Part shown: piece by piece, positions 4,343-5,477 of the stretch
Layout of the letters: each line of letters begins with the position of its first letter
Position numbering within the stretch: position 1 is the first letter of the stretch
Assembly: GCA_035291485.1 (NCBI GenBank)
Contig: DATDSA010000037.1
Coordinates: 1-5,477 of the forward strand
Direction of reading: 5' to 3'
Source: 9FT-COMBO-53-11 sp035291485
Lineage (GTDB): Bacteria; Patescibacteriota; WWE3; 9FT-COMBO-53-11
Length of the DNA: 5,477 bases
The notes under the pieces: generated by a model
Databases searched by the model: none
Told to the model about the DNA's origin: nothing
Seen by the model: only the letters and a program-made list of their open reading frames with translations
Program-made: the position numbers and the translations under genes

Positions 4343-5477
4343 TCGTCTCGATCCCGAAAAACTGCGGTCCGATTTTCCGATCCTGCACCGAAAGGTTCAC
4401 GGCAAGCCCCTGGTCTACTTTGATAACGCCGCCACGACCCAAAAACCGAGCCAGGTCATTCAAGCGATCTCGACTTACTACGAAACTTCCAACGCGAATG
4501 TCCATCGGGGAATCCATCTTTTGGCGGAGGAGGCGACCGCGGCCTACGAGGGTTCGCGGGGCAAGTTGGCCAAGTTCATCGGCGCCGCCAATCCGGCCGA
4601 AATCATCTTCACCCGCGGGACCACCGAGGCCATCAATCTGGTGGCTTACTCCTGGGGAGGGGAGTTCCTCAAGGAGGGGGACACAATTCTTCTCACGCTG
4701 ATGGAGCATCACAGCAATCTGGTTCCCTGGCAGTTCCTGGCCCGGCGCAAGAAACTCAATTTGGAATTCATTCCGGTCACCGACGCGGGGTACCTAGAAG
4801 ACCCCGAGGGAGCGATCCGCCGGTTGCGGCCCAAGCTGGTTTCTTTCGGGCACGTCTCCAATGTGTTGGGCACCGTCAACCCGGTCGAGAAGCTCACCCG
4901 GGTTGCTCACGAGGTGGGAGCGACGGTTCTGGTGGACGGGGCGCAGGCGGTGGCCCACCTGCCGGTGAACGTGGCGAAACTTGGTTGCGACCTCTACGCC
5001 TTCTCGAGCCACAAGATGATGGGGCCGACCGGCACGGGCGTGCTCTGGGGACGGGCGGAGATCCTGGAGCGGATGCCCCCGTTCCTGGGAGGAGGAGAGA
5101 TGATTAAGGAGGTCTCCCTCCGCGAGTCTTCCTTCAAAGACGCTCCCTACAAGTTCGAGGCCGGCACCCCCAGCATCGCACCGGTGATCGGGTTGGGAGC
5201 GGCGGTCGACTATCTGTCTTCCGTGGGGATGGAGAATATTCGGCACTACGAAGAAGAACTTTTGGATTACGCTTTCAAAAAGTTGGCGGCGGTGCCGGGT
5301 CTGACAATCTACGGCCCCCAAAATTCCGCTGACCGTGGGGGAGTGCTCGCTTTTAACGTCGCCGGGATCCACCCCCACGACCTGGCGACCGTTCTGGACC
5401 AGGAGGGAGTGGCGGTGCGCTCTGGAAACCACTGCGCCATGCCTCTCCACACCCACCTGAAGATCAACGCCAGCGCC
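4329..5477 (+). CDS. sufS: SufS, group II cysteine desulfurase (C-terminus cut by window edge)
   Basis: The frame is open to the last base: 383 residues, about 20-30 short of the usual 405-415. No ATG fits; I start at TTG 4329 because GGAAGGAGA (4312-4320) lies 8 bases upstream and the protein then begins SKSNRLDPEKLRSDFPIL, matching SufS N-termini. PLP-enzyme landmarks: 'VYFDNAATTQKP', 'EHHSNLVPWQ' (H127/H128, one of which stacks on PLP), 'ATVLVDGAQAVAH' (Asp to the PLP nitrogen) and 'SSHKMMGPTGTGVLWG' with K229 forming the Schiff base. 'RSGNHCAMPLH' carries C369, which takes the persulfide. The RSGxHCAMP form marks the SufS group rather than IscS/NifS. It releases sulfur from cysteine for SufB, often through SufU or SufE, neither of which is in view; one may follow beyond the edge. 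Confidence 0.96.
   Translation, partial: MSKSNRLDPEKLRSDFPILHRKVHGKPLVYFDNAATTQKPSQVIQAISTYYETSNANVHRGIHLLAEEATAAYEGSRGKLAKFIGAANPAEIIFTRGTTEAINLVAYSWGGEFLKEGDTILLTLMEHHSNLVPWQFLARRKKLNLEFIPVTDAGYLEDPEGAIRRLRPKLVSFGHVSNVLGTVNPVEKLTRVAHEVGATVLVDGAQAVAHLPVNVAKLGCDLYAFSSHKMMGPTGTGVLWGRAEILERMPPFLGGGEMIKEVSLRESSFKDAPYKFEAGTPSIAPVIGLGAAVDYLSSVGMENIRHYEEELLDYAFKKLAAVPGLTIYGPQNSADRGGVLAFNVAGIHPHDLATVLDQEGVAVRSGNHCAMPLHTHLKINASA

Noticed and set aside
4290..5456. Long minus-strand frames (140 and 220 codons) opposite the Rieske gene and sufS
   Set aside because: They mirror the SufS reading frame; composition looks like reversed SufS codons with no domain.

Overview
The window carries a compact, one-strand operon for SUF-type iron-sulfur cluster assembly. 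A divergent stretch at the left edge holds a tRNA-Gln gene, a small GIY-YIG nuclease gene and the start of an Obg GTPase gene. The Obg start (MLIDEVTIKVNAGNGGRGAV...FNKTLMSLG) and the small GIY-YIG protein preceded by a 'TTCGACTCACTTCGTTCGCTC'-type spacer remind me of candidate-phyla (Patescibacteria/CPR) bacteria. That assignment is from memory and tentative. All stops used (TGA, TAG, TAA) fit the standard bacterial code.

Left part, minus strand, read right to left: a likely promoter (about 560-531), a 54-nt tRNA-like relic (518-465), an intact tRNA-Gln(CUG) with encoded CCA (449-376), the GIY-YIG gene (354-94), and obg (from 92, running off the left edge). GIY-YIG and obg are separated by one base, and the obg Shine-Dalgarno lies inside the GIY-YIG coding sequence. 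This part is AT-richer: three hand-counted lines of the GIY-YIG gene give about 41% G+C.

Right part, plus strand: an AT-rich divergent region with a 25-bp imperfect inverted repeat over a candidate -10 box, then rrf2/iscR-like regulator (645-1067), sufT-like MIP18/DUF59 protein (1072-1365), sufC ATPase (1362-2132), sufB scaffold (2129-3523), an unusually short sufD (3520-4050), a Rieske-type [2Fe-2S] ferredoxin (4037-4342) and sufS cysteine desulfurase (from a TTG at 4329, cut by the right edge). From sufT on, every adjacent pair overlaps by 4 or 14 bases, so this is almost certainly one translationally coupled transcript. The operon looks G+C-richer (sampled lines up to about 70%).

Working model: SufS takes sulfur from cysteine and passes it to the SufB scaffold. 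SufB, with SufC and the small SufD, builds the cluster using ATP. SufT-like protein helps maturation or transfer. The Rieske protein may supply electrons or be a first client. The Rrf2 protein, with three cysteines able to hold a cluster, probably senses cluster status and controls the operon through the repeat just upstream of its own gene. The chief novelties are the half-size SufD with an intact start and stop, the Rieske gene wedged between sufD and sufS, and the tRNA-Gln partial duplication next to a composition shift.
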